From the NCBI GenBank assembly GCA_022495995.1, contig JAFEMH010004894.1, positions 123,306 through 187,305 of the forward strand: a stretch of 64,000 bases of DNA, written 5' to 3'. This document shows positions 27,341 through 39,364 of the stretch, in pieces. The stretch's first letter is position 1. The number at the start of each line of letters is the position of its first letter. The notes under the pieces were generated by a model. It was not told the origin of the DNA. It searched no databases and saw only the letters and a list, made by a program, of their open reading frames with translations. The translations under genes were made by a program, and so were the position numbers. This DNA is from Adenophora triphylla var. japonica. Taxonomy: Eukaryota; Streptophyta; Magnoliopsida; Asterales; Campanulaceae.

Positions 27341-27804
27341 ATTGAGACCATTACCTACTATAACAAAGGCTAATTCATTGTACTTGGTAAAAACATGTCC
27401 TCATAATTTAAGAATGGTAAATCATGTCCCAAGTCAATGCACACACTTAAGCCTAAGTCATAGATTTCTAACTTCCTATAAAGATAAAAGAATTTCATAT
27501 TGGGAAGTAAGAAATAATCATTTAGTGCATTCAAATGATGTTAACATGAAGTGCATGAATGCGTTTAAACTAAATGTAAGAAACATGCATATGTAAGGAA
27601 TGTGAAAGATAGGTTATATGCATGAGTTAAAAATAATGCAATCATTATTCTACAAACAAGTAGTTTGAGTGAATAAAGTTTTCAAAAACCATAATGATGC
27701 ATTTAGAGAGATTAATATTGTGGTTTCTGTACTTTCAAAAATTTAACAAAAGAAGGAAGCAATAAACAAAAGGCTTCCGTAAAGTCTTCATTAATCTTCT
27801 TTCT
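27341..27804. other. SIRE 3' untranslated stretch
   Basis: AT-rich, no feature recognised between the end of the env-like gene and the polypurine tract. Confidence 0.4.
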
Positions 27805-30478
27805 TCAACGCAAGTCATACGAATCATGGTCACGAACGACGACGTAATTGTTGACCGCCGGATCGCCTTGAGGAGCAGTGAGCTGGAGGAAGATCTTCAG
27901 GCATGCATGGAAAGCAGAGGCTTCGGCTCCTATGGCTTGGAGAACTTTCTTCGATTCAGCCTTCCTTGTTTCTTTGCTGCGGTTTGAAGTGCGGGCCGGA
28001 TGATTCTCTATATTCGTAAAGTTACCTCTTGAGGAGTTAGTGAGAATGTCAATCCTTGAAGTTTGAAAATCAATGCGGTTGGAATGGGTTCCCAAGCTTT
28101 GAGTTAGACTCTTGAATCTTTCTCCTAGTACCGTAAGGCGGCATTTACGAGAGGTGTCAATATGGTCTTCAACTTTCTTGATTCTTTCAATAACATCGGT
28201 TTATCCGAGCCATTGCCTTGGATACTTCATCAACCGCAAGTTTCATTTCAGAAGATAAGCCATGTAGGAGAGCTTGAGTCATTTTTCTCATAGCTTCTTT
28301 GATGAAATCTTGGGTGATGGATTCTGGAGAAGGAATGAAGGGAGTGATGGGAGCAGCTTGGCTTGAGCTTGTGCCAGTATGACCAGACATAATGTCTTTT
28401 AAGGCCTTTGTTATGAGAACACTCTCCCCCTTAATGGTGTCAATCAATAGGGAGGGAAGAGCATCAACTTTGGTATGAAGGCTTTTGTGAGTCAAACGTA
28501 AGTGATTGAGATTTGATGAGTTGGGCAATCTGGGATTGATTGTCAAGCTGGATAGAGGTCAAGGTTTCAATGGACTGGAGGATTTTGTTAAGGTCAGTGT
28601 TTTGAGGAGGCTCTTGAGAAGGGTGAGGGCTGAGAGGAGGAGTAGGCCCACTGCGGTTGACCGTGCGGTCCGATTGAGGTTCAGGGAAAATTGGGTCTTT
28701 GCCAATTGTAGTATCCTCTTTTGGCTCATTTCCTTGGTTAGCAGCAGTTTCTTCATTTTCATCAACATTAACCCCTTCATCATTAGTAGGTTTTTCAAAA
28801 CCTTCTTCAATAGCTTTATCTTTTCCCTTGGCTTTTCTAGCCACTTCCCTTAAATCCTCAGGTTCCTTGATTTTCTCAACACTGTCATCTTTTGTTAGTT
28901 TCTTCTGTCCTTTCAGAGGCACAAACTCTTCTTGGGGATCCTTCTTCCAAAACTGAATATACAGTTTATTGTCAAACTTTGTTCTGAAAACCTGCATTGT
29001 TTTTCTAGTGAATATCTTGGCCTTTGGAATTTCAGCCTGAAGTTCATGATGCCTGTCAATGTACTTGCCTATCTTCTCGCCTTGAGCGTAATGAGGGAAA
29101 TGAGTCTGGTATGGGTTCTGTACTTGTTATTACCAGCAGCCTCATTCTTTTGATATTCAAGAATACTTGCTATCAGACGTTGAAAGATGATCTTGGGCCA
29201 ATGGAGTTTCTTACCAAGAAATATAGCTGCAGAAATCTTCCACTGATCATTATTGAAGTTTGCCTGATTTCCAGTTTTGCAGAAGAGAGAGTGTCCAACA
29301 AGATGGCTGATATGATACATTAGCTCATCAAAACTTTTTCTTGGAGTTGTAGTTACAGCAGTACTCCCAATCAAAGACACAGAGAGATCATCCAAATCCT
29401 TTTGATCTAGCTCCATAGGGTCAGTTCTGGTGATTGGCATGTTCAGAACAAAAGCTATGTCTTCATAGTCAATATCCAAGGGAATTCCATGAATTTGAGT
29501 GCTAATTATCTTGATCCTTCTACCCTTATCATCTTTTACAGTTAGCTCTCCGGCATTGTGAAAGAACTGATCCACCAAAGCAGGGACATGGATGGATTGC
29601 TTCATGTCAAAGAAGGGCATAACTCCAGTTTCTTAAATACTTTTAGCGTAACTCTACCAAGAGCATCTTGAGCCGCATCTTTGCGATCAATAACCCACCC
29701 ATGTATAAAATGACTAGTATTCTGCAATAATAGAAAATGTTAGAATATAGAAAAATATATGTAAGTGCGGTTGACCGTAGTTTAAGGTAGCGTGCGGTCG
29801 ACCGTAATCTAGGGAGAAAGAGCAAGTCTTATGCGGTCGACCGTGATATATGCGGTCAACCGTGATTTGGGTGAAAACAAGCAAGTAAAATTTGTAAGAA
29901 ACATTTTGGATTAAAAAGTTTAAACAAGATTAATCGGAATCATAAACCAAAATATACGGAATTTCCCAGAAATTCATTATGAACATTTGAAGAACATGAA
30001 GAACTCGAAGAACATGAAGAACAAAATTTCCAGATTTTACAGAGCATGTTTAAAAATCATATTTTCTTGCTTTTAATATAGGGAATTTCATTTAAATCAA
30101 CAAACATACATGATTTAACTCAAATAAATTGCAGAAATTGAGTTCAAAACCCATAAAACTCGAAACTTAGGTTTAACATAGTTCTTCATTTTGAGCAATC
30201 AAAGCACCATCTAAACATGAAATAGACAACATTTATGAGTTTCTAATGAAGAATCGATCATGGATAAGCAAAAATTTCAAGCAAGATAGCAACGCAAAAT
30301 GATATTTAATGAAACTGGGTTTCCCGTTTTTCCGCCATTGACGAGCAAATTTTTGAAATTCAAAAATCAAAAGGTTTTTAGAGAAATGACTCACCATTAT
30401 CACGAATTTGGATACACTGGATTCACTCTTTGATTCCTCTGAAGTATTTTGAGTTGAATCCGATTGAGAATGAGACAT
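27805..30478 (-). pseudogene. SIRE env-like gene, spliced and frameshifted
   Basis: Minus-strand gene downstream of pol. Exon 1 starts at 30478 (MSHSQSDSTQNTSEESKSES), an S/E-rich stretch, and ends near 30395 at GTGAGT. The intron runs to an acceptor at 29722. The second part reads NTSHFIHGWVIDRKDAAQDA, then (29069-29620) a folded-looking domain with IPLDIDYEDIAFVLNMPITR and DELMYHISHLVGHSLFCK, then (28464-28997) a K/E-rich and P-rich zone, then (28187-28546) a hydrophilic helical region, and ends near 27805. Frameshifts lie near 29615, 29100 and 28490. The place and layout match the env-like gene of SIRE elements, whose role is unknown; the middle part resembles the domain called 'putative plant transposon protein'. 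The intron holds further palindromes (29796, 29835). Confidence 0.6.
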
Positions 30479-31129
30479 TTTATAGAGAGAGTTTTTAGAG
30501 AGAGAAAGTAGAGAGAGAAAGAAGAAGACAAAGTGAAGGACCGATTTGTGCAGGTGACAGGGAAGGACGAGAAGTGGAGAAGTGGAAACGGGAGTTATGG
30601 AGGGAAGTTAGTGCACAGTAATGTCCTTTGTGTAAGAGGATAGTCCTTTTGTCTTCACTATGACAGCCAATGGGGGCTGAACATGTGGCATTATAAATTA
30701 AAATATTTATCCCATAAAAATTTGAATTAAATAAATATGAGGGAAAAATAATTGCAAAAGTACCTTTGTGCAATTATCTTGTCCTAATATGGACAAGTCC
30801 CAGACATCACAAGGAGTTAGAGTACTTACCTGATGTCTTCAAGAATACGGCTAAGTATGACTTATTATGAGCCAAACGGTGGACCGTATTGAAGGCTTCT
30901 ATAAAGCCTAGAAATTATTTGAAGGCTTATACGGTCCAGTCTTAAGCATGCGGTCCATTAGAGAATTGATAAAGCATTTTGGCATGCTAAAGGACTAGTG
31001 CGGTCGACCGTGCATTGTATAGGCTTGGTGCGGTCGACCGTGAAGAATGGAATGGGCCATTCTTATTGACCTGTCTTTGAGCATGAACTTGAAACACACA
31101 ATTTGTTAGTTAAAAAATAAGGACAAGTT
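30479..31129 (-). promoter_or_regulatory. SIRE pol-to-env spacer with palindromes
   Basis: Two GGTCGACC palindromes (31002-31009 and 31032-31039) about 530 bases upstream of the env-like start, with an AT-rich patch near 30695-30745 on the way. The palindromes are the same as those of the LTR, so an internal promoter for the env-like gene is conceivable. This is inference; no transcript start is visible. Confidence 0.35.
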
Positions 31130-32764
31130 TTACTTGAGTTCTAACATACCCATTTCTCCTCTTAAAAATACGAATCTCTTGGAGTCTAGAGCTTTGGTAA
31201 GAATATCTGCAATTTGATTGTCAGTACCAATATGCTCTAAATGAATGTTACCTTTTTCAACATGATCCTTGAGAAAGTGATATTTGATATCGATGTGTTT
31301 GGTTTTAGAGTGCATAACAGGGTTGTTTGATACTGCAATGGCTGATGTATTGTCACAATAGATTGGACAATTTCCTTCATGAATGCCATAGTCAACTAGT
31401 TGTTGCTTCATCCACAGTATCTGACAACAGCAGCTCCCAGCAGCGATGTATTCAGCCTCCGTTGTTGAGACAGACACTGAAGCTTGTTTCTTGCTGGCCC
31501 ATGTAACAAGTCGATTTCCAAGGAAATGACAAGTTCCACTGGTGCTCTTCCTGTCGATTGTGCAGGCTGCATAATCTGCATCTGAGAAACCTGTAAGATC
31601 AAAAGATGGTTCTTTGGAATACCAAAGTCCAAGGTTAATAGTCCCAGATAGATAACGAATAATACGTTTTACAGCTATAAGGTGTGCTTCTCTAGGGTCT
31701 GCTTGATAGCGAGCACAAACACAAACACTGAACATGATATCTGGTCTACTAGCAGTTAGATATAGTAAGGAGCCAATCATACCTCTATACAAAGTTTGAT
31801 CAACTTTCTTACCTTTCAAGTCTTTGTCTAACTTGTTACCTGTAGCCATAGGAGTGTCGTATGCTTTTGCATTTTCAAGTCCAAATTTCTTGATTAAGTC
31901 TTTAGTGTATTTTGCTTGGTTAAGGAAGATGCCATCATCACATTGTTTGATTTGGATCCCAAGGAAGAAAGTGAGTTCTCCCATCATGCTCATCTCAAAT
32001 TTGCTTTTCATGAGCTTCTCAAAACGCTTACACAAAATTTCATTAGTAGAGCCAAAAATGATATCATCAACATATATTTGAACAAGTAGTGTATGATCAT
32101 TATATTTGGCAATGAAAAGAGTTGTGTCGATTTTACCTCGTTTGAAGCCCTTTTCTAAAAGAAATTTAGATAGAGTATCATACCATGCTCTTGGAGCTTG
32201 TTTGAGTCCATACAAAGCTTTTTGGAGTTTGTAGACATGATCAGGATGTTTGTTGTCTTCAAATCCAGGAGGTTGTGCAACATAGACTGTCTCTTGAAGT
32301 TCACCGTTGAGAAATGCGCTCTTCACATCCATTTGATAAAGCTTGAATCTTTTGAAGGAGGCATAAGCTAAGAAAATTCTTATGGCTTCAAGTCTTGCAA
32401 CGGGAGCGAAGGTTTCGTCGTAATCGATTCCTTCTTCTTGTCTATATCCTTGTGCAACCAACCTTGCTTTGTTTCTTGTGATGCTTCCATTCTCATCCAT
32501 CTTGTTTCTAAACACCCATTTTGTACCAATTACTCCTTGATCCTTTGGTCTTGGAACTAAAGTCCAAACTTTACATCTTTCGAATTGGTTGAGCTCTTCT
32601 TGCATGGCCACAACCCAACTTGAATCTTGGAGTGCTTCATCAACTTTCTTTGGTTCAATTTGAGATATGAATGAAGTGTATTCATCATAGTGAGAACTCC
32701 TTGTTTGAACCCCAGTAGAACAAATCACCAATGATATTATCAATTGGGTGATCTCTAACCTCAT
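31130..32764 (-). CDS. SIRE reverse transcriptase and RNase H
   Basis: Uninterrupted frame of 544 codons, the C-terminal part of the Copia polyprotein. It contains [60 protein letters not shown], the catalytic YVDD (in [12 protein letters not shown]), FFLGIQI, and then RNase H with [28 protein letters not shown] and [11 protein letters not shown]. It copies the element RNA into DNA in the particle and degrades the RNA strand. The nominal ATG is not the real start: the domain belongs to a longer precursor whose frame is lost near 32715. Catalytic residues look intact. Confidence 0.93.
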   Translation of the reverse strand: MRLEITQLIISLVICSTGVQTRSSHYDEYTSFISQIEPKKVDEALQDSSWVVAMQEELNQFERCKVWTLVPRPKDQGVIGTKWVFRNKMDENGSITRNKARLVAQGYRQEEGIDYDETFAPVARLEAIRIFLAYASFKRFKLYQMDVKSAFLNGELQETVYVAQPPGFEDNKHPDHVYKLQKALYGLKQAPRAWYDTLSKFLLEKGFKRGKIDTTLFIAKYNDHTLLVQIYVDDIIFGSTNEILCKRFEKLMKSKFEMSMMGELTFFLGIQIKQCDDGIFLNQAKYTKDLIKKFGLENAKAYDTPMATGNKLDKDLKGKKVDQTLYRGMIGSLLYLTASRPDIMFSVCVCARYQADPREAHLIAVKRIIRYLSGTINLGLWYSKEPSFDLTGFSDADYAACTIDRKSTSGTCHFLGNRLVTWASKKQASVSVSTTEAEYIAAGSCCCQILWMKQQLVDYGIHEGNCPIYCDNTSAIAVSNNPVMHSKTKHIDIKYHFLKDHVEKGNIHLEHIGTDNQIADILTKALDSKRFVFLRGEMGMLELK

Positions 32765-34510
32765 GAATTTACTGGAGGTAAGTCTGGTTGAGTTGTTTGT
32801 TGTTGAAGATCTTCAATAGGTACATCATTTGAGCCATCAAAATAAGTGAGTTGAGGTATAGGCTCTATGAAATTTATGGGATTTGATTCACCGCATCATC
32901 TTTCGAGTGAACATCTTCAGTAGGAACTTCGATGTTGGATTTGAAAAATTTGGTGCGGTTGAAGTTGATGGATTTCCTTGAGTTGAGTGATTTTCTGAAC
33001 TAGGTGCATTTTGAGGAGGGTTACCCGTCTCATTAGGCTCAAGAAATCATCAAGCAACATTTGGAGCCAAATGTGGCTCAAGGAGAGAATGTTCATCAAA
33101 AGTAACATGAACAGATTCTACTATCTTTAAACTATTTTTATTAAAAACACGAAAAGCTTTAGAATGTTTGGCATACCCAACAAAAATACCTTCATCCTGC
33201 TTTAGGAGCGAATTTACCTCGATGCTCTTTTCCATTATATAGAATAAAGCATTTGCATCCAAATATTTTGAAGAAGGCTATGTTGGGGTTCTTCCTCTCC
33301 AAAGTTCATATGGAGTCTTGTTGTAGGTCTTGTTGATGAGAGATCTATTTTGAGTGAAGCAAGCCGTGTTGGTAGCTTCACCAAAAGTATTGTGGTAGCT
33401 TAGCTTCAGCGAGCATTGTCTTTCCAAATTTCAATCAACGTTCTATTCTTTCTTTCCACAACTCCATTTTGTTGTGGAACTCCAAAGCAGAGAAGTTATG
33501 GTCAATACCATGGTCGTCACACAAGATCTTGAGCTACACCGTTATTTTTGAATTCAGTTCCATGATCCGATCTAACACTAACGATGTCATCCTCTTTTTG
33601 TGTTTGGAGCTGTCTAAAGAGAGAGGTCAAAATATCATAACAATCATCTTTGGAGATCATCATTTCGACCCATGTATATCGCGAGTAATCATCCACCACA
33701 ACTAAAGTGTATTTGCTTCCTCCAATGCTTGCGATGGTGACAGGTCCAAACATATCGATGTGGAGTAGTTGCAAACATCTTGAAGTTGAAGGCACGGTCT
33801 TGCTGGAGAAAGATGCCTTGGGTTGTTTGCCAAGTTGACATGCAGCACACTTCTTATCGTGGTGATCAGCTACTTTGGGTAGACCACGAACTAGACTTTC
33901 TCTTCCAATCTTAGATAGATACTTGAAGTTCGATGACTAAGTCTTTTGTGCCACGACCCAACTATTTTCACTCACACTTTTTGCTACAAAACAAAGATTA
34001 GTAAGATTGCAAGCAGAATTAAAATCAATAATGTAAACATTACTCTTACGAATCCCTTTGAGCAAAGTGACTCCGGATGTGCCATCTTTGATAAAACAAT
34101 TTGCCGAAGTAAAGTTGCAGTGCAATCCTTTGTCACAAAATTGAGATATGGAGAGAAGATTATGCTTGAGTCCTTTGACTAGAGATACTTCTTTTATAGT
34201 TAGATTTCCTTTTCGAATGACTCCATATCCAATCGTCTTTCCTTTGTTGTTATCCCCAAACGTTATTGATGGACCATTTTCTTCACGGACATCTTTCCAA
34301 AGAAGGTGATATCTCCGGTCATGTGTCTTGAACAGCCACTGTCGAGATACCATTCATTTGAATTTGCCTTGGAAGATCCAGCCATGAAGCAGAGGACCTG
34401 AAAAATAAACATTTAAGCACGAGGTCCCCTTTATTCTTTTGGGTCCTGGGGTTAGCACCTTTTAACAACCCACACTTGTTTGACCGAAGGCGGATTATGT
34501 CTTCGAGCAT
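32765..34510 (-). pseudogene. SIRE protease and integrase (broken)
   Basis: Minus strand. Near 34375-34310 one frame reads WYLDSGCSRHMTGD, the Copia protease active site (DSG). The next frame (34353-33937) holds GLKHNLLSISQFCDKG, the pre-integrase region. At 33795-33517 are LLHIDMFGP and VVVDDYSRYTWVE of the integrase core and RSDHGTEF. At 33262-33050 the C-terminal part has FVGYAKHSKAFRVFN. Several frameshifts separate the pieces, and 32765-33050 has only remnants. It would process the precursor and insert the DNA. Confidence 0.8.
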
Positions 34511-36764
34511 TAGGTGTGAATCTTAAAAGGCATTCAGCAGCCGAGTGACCATAACCATCACACACAGAACAATGATGAAAGCTACACATATCATGTGTTT
34601 TTACTAACTCTTTACTTTTCTTAAGAGTTGCATGCGGTTTGGGAGTAGAGATTTTAGCTTTGACAAAGGGAACTGGCTCTGGCTTGACTACGTATTTTCT
34701 AGGAGCATTCTTCTTGCTTTTAAAGGCACGAGGAATGGTCGAAGAAGAAGGGCGGTCAGCCTTGCAGTTGCCAGCACCACCAATTCCACCAGAGGTGGTT
34801 GGAGAAGGGATGCGGCCAACTCCATAAGCCATGTTCTCCGAATCATCAATCTCAGAATCCTTTTCTTTTATCTGAGAGTCCTTCCTATACTTTGGGTAGA
34901 CATAATTGAAATTATGTTGTCCTTTACCCTTAGGATTAGCATGCTTCCTCTTAGGAATTTCATTAGTTAGTTTTGAAATCTCCTCATCCTTTTCACTATC
35001 GGATGCACACTTCTCTTCTTCACCGGATCCAAAACCTATACCCTCCTTAATTCCATTGGAAATTTGGGAGTCTATGATTTGATCCGAGGTGGATTTTGAC
35101 TTGTTCCACCTATCAATAATCTTTTGAAGATCGTTGATTTGAGTAACCAGGTCATCATTGCGGTTGAAGTGCAAAGAACCTTAGTTTCAAGGATGAGGTT
35201 TTGATCTACAAGAGGAGTCATACTTTTGATTTGGCCCTTAAGATTTGAAATTTCGGACCTCATCACAGTTTTCTCCGTCTTGAGTTGAGAAATTTCATCG
35301 GTTGCTAGTGATAGAGCTTTCTTAACATTTTCAAACCTTTGGATCATCACTTCAAATTTTTAAACATCTCTTCTTGATCCATGGGGGAAATCTCCTTAGC
35401 CCTTTTTGAAACTTTTGGAGTTGATTTAGCTTTTGAAGATGTTTCATTTTTGGATGGAAAGATGGGGCGAGAAAATGAACAATTTCCAATCTTGGTGCTT
35501 GGAGTGAGGTCAAAATTGCTATAGTCCACACTGCTAGCAACAAGCTTGGTTTTCCTTGAAATCACCTCATTCCTCATTTTGAGCGACTCAACGTGAACTT
35601 CATCTTCTGAGTCACTAGAAGCATCCTCAGCAATGAGGCAGAGATTTACCTCTTCGGTACTCTCATCGCTGTCTTCATCAGAATCAGTCTCGATCCAAGT
35701 TGCAAGTTCTTTAGAATTCTCATCTTCTTCAAAGAACCATTCCCTTTCGTTGAGAAAACTTCAAGGGAAAGTTTTCTTTTCAAATACTCATATTTGGGTT
35801 GAGGACATTCTGAAGCAAAATGACCTGGCTTTCTACAATTGTAGCAAACAAGGTCACTCCTTTTCTTTGAGTCACTCACCCTTGAAGATGTTGCTGGATA
35901 TTTGCTTTTTGAAAACGGTTTTGAATTTTTACGAAATTTTTGAAAACGTTTTACAAACATGGCAAAGTCCTCATCATCCATATCGATGAGAGAAGAAGTT
36001 GAAATACTAGGATCTGAGGTAGGCTTTGAGGGTTTCTCCACATGATCAACAAATGACATAGAAAGTGATTTTCCCTTTCCTCGACTTCTTCAATATGTTG
36101 TAATTTCAACTCATAAACTTTAAGGTTTGCATATAAATTACTAAGAGTCCATGTATTTAATTGTTTTGAATCTTCGAGGGAAGTTGCTTTGTGCATCCAT
36201 TTGGATCCCAAGAGCGAGAAAGGAATGTCATGTTAATTTCTTTATCGCTAGAACTTTACCTAGAGATAAGCAAGCATTTACTACCTCAACATAGCGATCG
36301 TAGGTTTGACGTAGAGATTCATTGGGTAGTCTGTTGAAGCTGCTGTATCTCCTTTCAATTTCAAATTTCTTGCTTTCCTTGCATTGATCATCACCTTCGA
36401 GATAGTTTTCAATAGAGTCCCACATCTCCTTTGCAGTCTTGCATTTGAGTACCTTCTGATAGGTTGAAGTGGGTAATGTTCCGGAAATGATATGTCCGGG
36501 CTTTGCTATCTAATGCAACATACTTTCTTTCTTCGTCACCCATTCTGTCTTCAGCTTTTTGACTTCGTGAACTTCGGTATTGGTAGTTGCATCGGTATTG
36601 GCTTTCATTGGAACAAAAGGTCCATCGTTGATACAATCAACTAGCCTTTCATCTATTGACTCTAAATGAATTAGCATTCGAGCTTTCCAGATATCGAAGT
36701 GATCTTCATCCAACATAGGAATGTGTGAATAGTTAATCGTTGCCATAGCTTTTGAAGTTGCCAT
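34452..36764 (-). pseudogene. gag: SIRE gag (frameshifted)
   Basis: Starts on the minus strand at 36764 (MATSKAMATINYSHIPMLDE) with DHFDIWKARMLIHLESIDE, the usual Copia gag N-terminus. It continues at 36425-36228 (RRYSSFNRLPNESLRQTYDR) and 36059-35646, where CYNCRKPGHFASEC is a CX2CX4HX4C zinc knuckle. A coiled-coil-like region follows (35350-35072, LATDEISQLKTEKTVMRSEI), then 35174-34452 with a second Cys/His motif, CSVCDGYGHSAAEC. The long gag with a coiled coil and a second zinc motif is typical of SIRE elements. Frameshifts near 36220, 35640 and 35170. Confidence 0.8.
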
Positions 36765-36826
36765 GAAGAGTCGGCACCCAAGCTGTTAAGCTTGAAAAAC
36801 AGAAAATAGTTTTATAAAGGTGTTTA

Positions 36827-36838
36827 GCTTTGATACCA
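36827..36838 (-). other. SIRE primer-binding site
   Basis: On the minus strand TGGTATCAAAGC starts two bases inside the 5' LTR. It matches the common initiator-Met primer site with one difference. Confidence 0.85.
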
Positions 36839-36840
36839 CT

Positions 36841-38301
36841 TGTTGGTCCCAAAGGTGCAACAAGAGTATGAAAACAGCTAGAGGGGGGGGGTGAATAGCT
36901 GTATAAAAATTTCTACTCTTTTTGAAAATTCAACCTTGGCTTACTTGAGCTGAAAGTGTGGTCAAGTAAAAACCAACTTTCAAGCTTAGTAAAATGCACA
37001 GCGGAAGTTTTCTAAGTGCAAAACTTAGTATTGAAAAATAGTGTGGTCGACCGCAAAAGTGAAAGTGTGGTCGACCGCAAAGTTGAAAATAAGCTTAGGC
37101 AGATTTGTACTATAAACACAATTCAATATGGTGTTGGATAACTATGAAGATCAAACACAAGAAATAATATGAAAGATTAAGAACTTGAAATGTAAAGTGC
37201 AGAAAGTAAATGACACGATATTTGGAGAGGTTCAATCGTTAAAGATTTACGTCCTCTACCAAGATGGTTAGTCTTGGATTTTCTAAGGGAGATAGTATAT
37301 TTGATTTGAGTAGTTACAAAGAATACAAAGTGAGAATCAAACAATCTCAAATCTAACTATCTTTTTCTATGAAGCAAATCCTAGACAATAACCAGTGTAT
37401 GTGTGTGTGTGCAAGATTCAAGAGCTCTTTATAATATGAAGAGAGAGCTTAATGAATCTATGGTGTTACAAATGGCTTGAGAGATTTTCTGGGTTGGATA
37501 ATCTTGAAGGTTTGTAAGTGTTTAAAGATTCAAAGAAATCTGGAGATGATAAGCTTCAACACTTTGATAATTTCGACGTCTCTCTTTTTCTCAAGCTATC
37601 TTGTTATCTTCATGCTTGAACACAAGGTCTATTTATAGCCTTGGAATGAAGATAGCCGTTGGAGTTTCGTGTTGAGCAAGCTTCAAGGACAATGTGCTGT
37701 TGATGTATAATTGGAGCACGTGTCCTTTGTTGTCTCCATGTTGCAGAGTTAGTGGCAAGGTGGTATGCTGGTATGTCCTTTGTACGAAGTGACCCAAATT
37801 GTCACCAATTTTGAATTTTGGAGCAAATTCTGCAACGGTAAAATTCTCTGAGTTAACTCTGAGTTGTGATCAGAGTTAATTTCTCAATCTTCAGAAATGA
37901 TGTGCGGTCTGGCAAGCTATGCGGTCAGGAATGAATTGCGGTTAGCAAGCTCAGACGGTTGGCATGTTAATGCGGTCGGGACATGTTGATGCGGTTTGGA
38001 CATGCTCCATGCGGTTTGGACATGCTCCATGCGGTCCAAGATGCGGTCGAAGAGGTGCTTCAAGTCTTCATAATGCGGTCCAAGGTGCGGTCGACCGCAT
38101 GGCCAATTTTGAGCCAAAAATTACTTAGAAAGTTTTAACCTAGAATAACCTACTCAAGCCTAAGTAACAAAATGGACTTAACTATATTTGAAGTTAGTGA
38201 GACTTCATACATTATGTCCTATAGTCCATGTAAAGTAAAAATAGGTGATGGTATCAATCAAATTAAGTAATAGGAGGGGTTCATAGTAAGCATACCCAAC
38301 A
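36841..38301 (-). repeat. SIRE 5' LTR
   Basis: 1461 bases, the partner of 25861-27325. Differences include a 4-base gap near 37310 and several small changes between about 37690 and 37850. Confidence 0.95.
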
Positions 38302-38439
38302 GTACCCACTTTACTTATTAACTAAATTATATTTTCCATCCTTCCAATTATAAATTTAAACAAAAAACCCTTATATTTTTGAAAAATATCGAATGAACCA
38401 TCAAAAAGCACCTGTGCGAAAGCACGGACTTTAACCTAG
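38302..38439 (+). mobile_element. Helitron 3' end with terminal hairpin and CTAG
   Basis: Continues the Helitron after the second GTACC. The end has all the hallmarks: hairpin CTGTGC-GAAA-GCACGG (38412-38427, one G-T pair), a spacer of eight bases, then CTAG (38436-38439) followed by T. Helitrons end in CTRR and insert between A and T without target duplication. With the RepHel gene this fixes the orientation and right end of the element. Confidence 0.85.
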
Positions 38440-38963
38440 TGAATTGTTATTATTATGAAAGAATGAGAGTATCATACTTAAAATTTCAAAAAGTTAGTCT
38501 AATTATTGATGCCTACACTAAATTAATTAATAATTATATTTCTCATAACCATATTTTATTTAGATTTATTGAATTAGAGAGTTGTTATTTGCGGTTGCTT
38601 GCGGTTGCTTGCGGAATTATTCAATAAAATATACGAAAATGCCATAAAAATAACCGTACTAACCCTCACATATTATAGCTCTCAAACACCTATCCACGCC
38701 CTTATGTTCGGCCACCTTCAAAATTCTACTTTGTTCTTCTCCTTTTCAGAACTGGCCAGAAAGCTCAACTTTGGCCAAGCAGTACATCATCCTTTCGGGC
38801 AACAAATCCTCATTTCTGACAGCCCCATTCTTCTGCCTGAATGTGCAATTTAAAAAAACAGCGTTGTCATCACCACCTTCATCAGGGCACTCTACTTGAT
38901 CCGTCCGCCGAACTTTGTGACTCCGGCCCTATCTCTGGTTGAGCCTAGTTAGAACCGAAAATA
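38440..38963. other. Unassigned DNA between Helitron and second Copia element
   Basis: AT-rich at first (38440-38600), then a stretch of more balanced composition (about 38640-38950) with an open frame of 84 codons (38599-38853) that shows no known motif. It has a short direct repeat TTGCGGTTGC near 38590. It could be host sequence or an older element; I cannot say. Confidence 0.3.
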
Positions 38964-39191
38964 TGTGAAGGGAAAATTATTATTTCGCTCCTTGAAGAAA
39001 TATATACGATTGATACAACCCTATATATACACAATATTCCTACTTTGAATAGGGATAACTATATATTCTACTTTCTACTTGAAGAAGAAGTCTACCTAAA
39101 TTACATATCTTACATAAGAAAACAAGATAACAAGGAAAAGAAAAAGATATTGACAAAATATCTTCTGAGTTACGGACCTTTCTTCTCAACA
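38964..39191 (-). repeat. Second Copia 3' LTR and polypurine tract
   Basis: On the minus strand the LTR would run from TGTTGAGAAG (39191) to CTTCACA (38964), 228 bases. It is preceded by a G-rich tract (the C-run 39190-39201 on the plus strand). The inner boundary is well set by the tract; the outer end is the nearest fitting CA and is uncertain, because no second copy is in the window. Confidence 0.6.
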
Positions 39192-39200
39192 CCCCCCCCC

Positions 39201-39359
39201 TCAAATTGGAGCGTGTAGGTCACAAACGCCCAACTTGCCAAGTAGATTGAGAAACTGTCGACTATCCAACGCCTTAGTAAGAACATCAGACACTTGTTCG
39301 GATGTGTGAATATACCGAGTTGTGAGGACACTTGTTCGAACAGCATCACGCACAAGATA
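39201..39359 (-). pseudogene. Second Copia RNase H tail
   Basis: Minus strand: VLTTRYIHTSEQVSDVLTKA and SRQFLNLLGKLGVCDLHAP, the C-terminal end of Copia RNase H, ending just before the polypurine tract. The frame is cut at the Athila insertion. Confidence 0.85.
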
Positions 39360-39364
39360 ATAGT

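Larger units (their letters stand above)
25861..38301 (-). mobile_element. SIRE-type Ty1-Copia LTR retrotransposon
   Basis: Complete minus-strand element: LTRs 36841-38301 (5') and 25861-27325 (3'), target duplication GTACC (25856-25860 and 38302-38306), an initiator-Met-type primer site at 36838-36827 and a polypurine tract at 27340-27326. Gene order on the minus strand is gag, protease, integrase, RT, RNase H, then a further env-like gene. That extra 3' gene and the 12.4-kb length place it in the SIRE/Maximus branch of Copia. The LTRs are about 99 percent identical by eye, so it is young, but several frames are broken. Confidence 0.93.

Noticed and set aside
38599..38853. 84-codon frame as a host gene exon
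   Set aside because: No recognisable domain or splice context; left as unassigned DNA.
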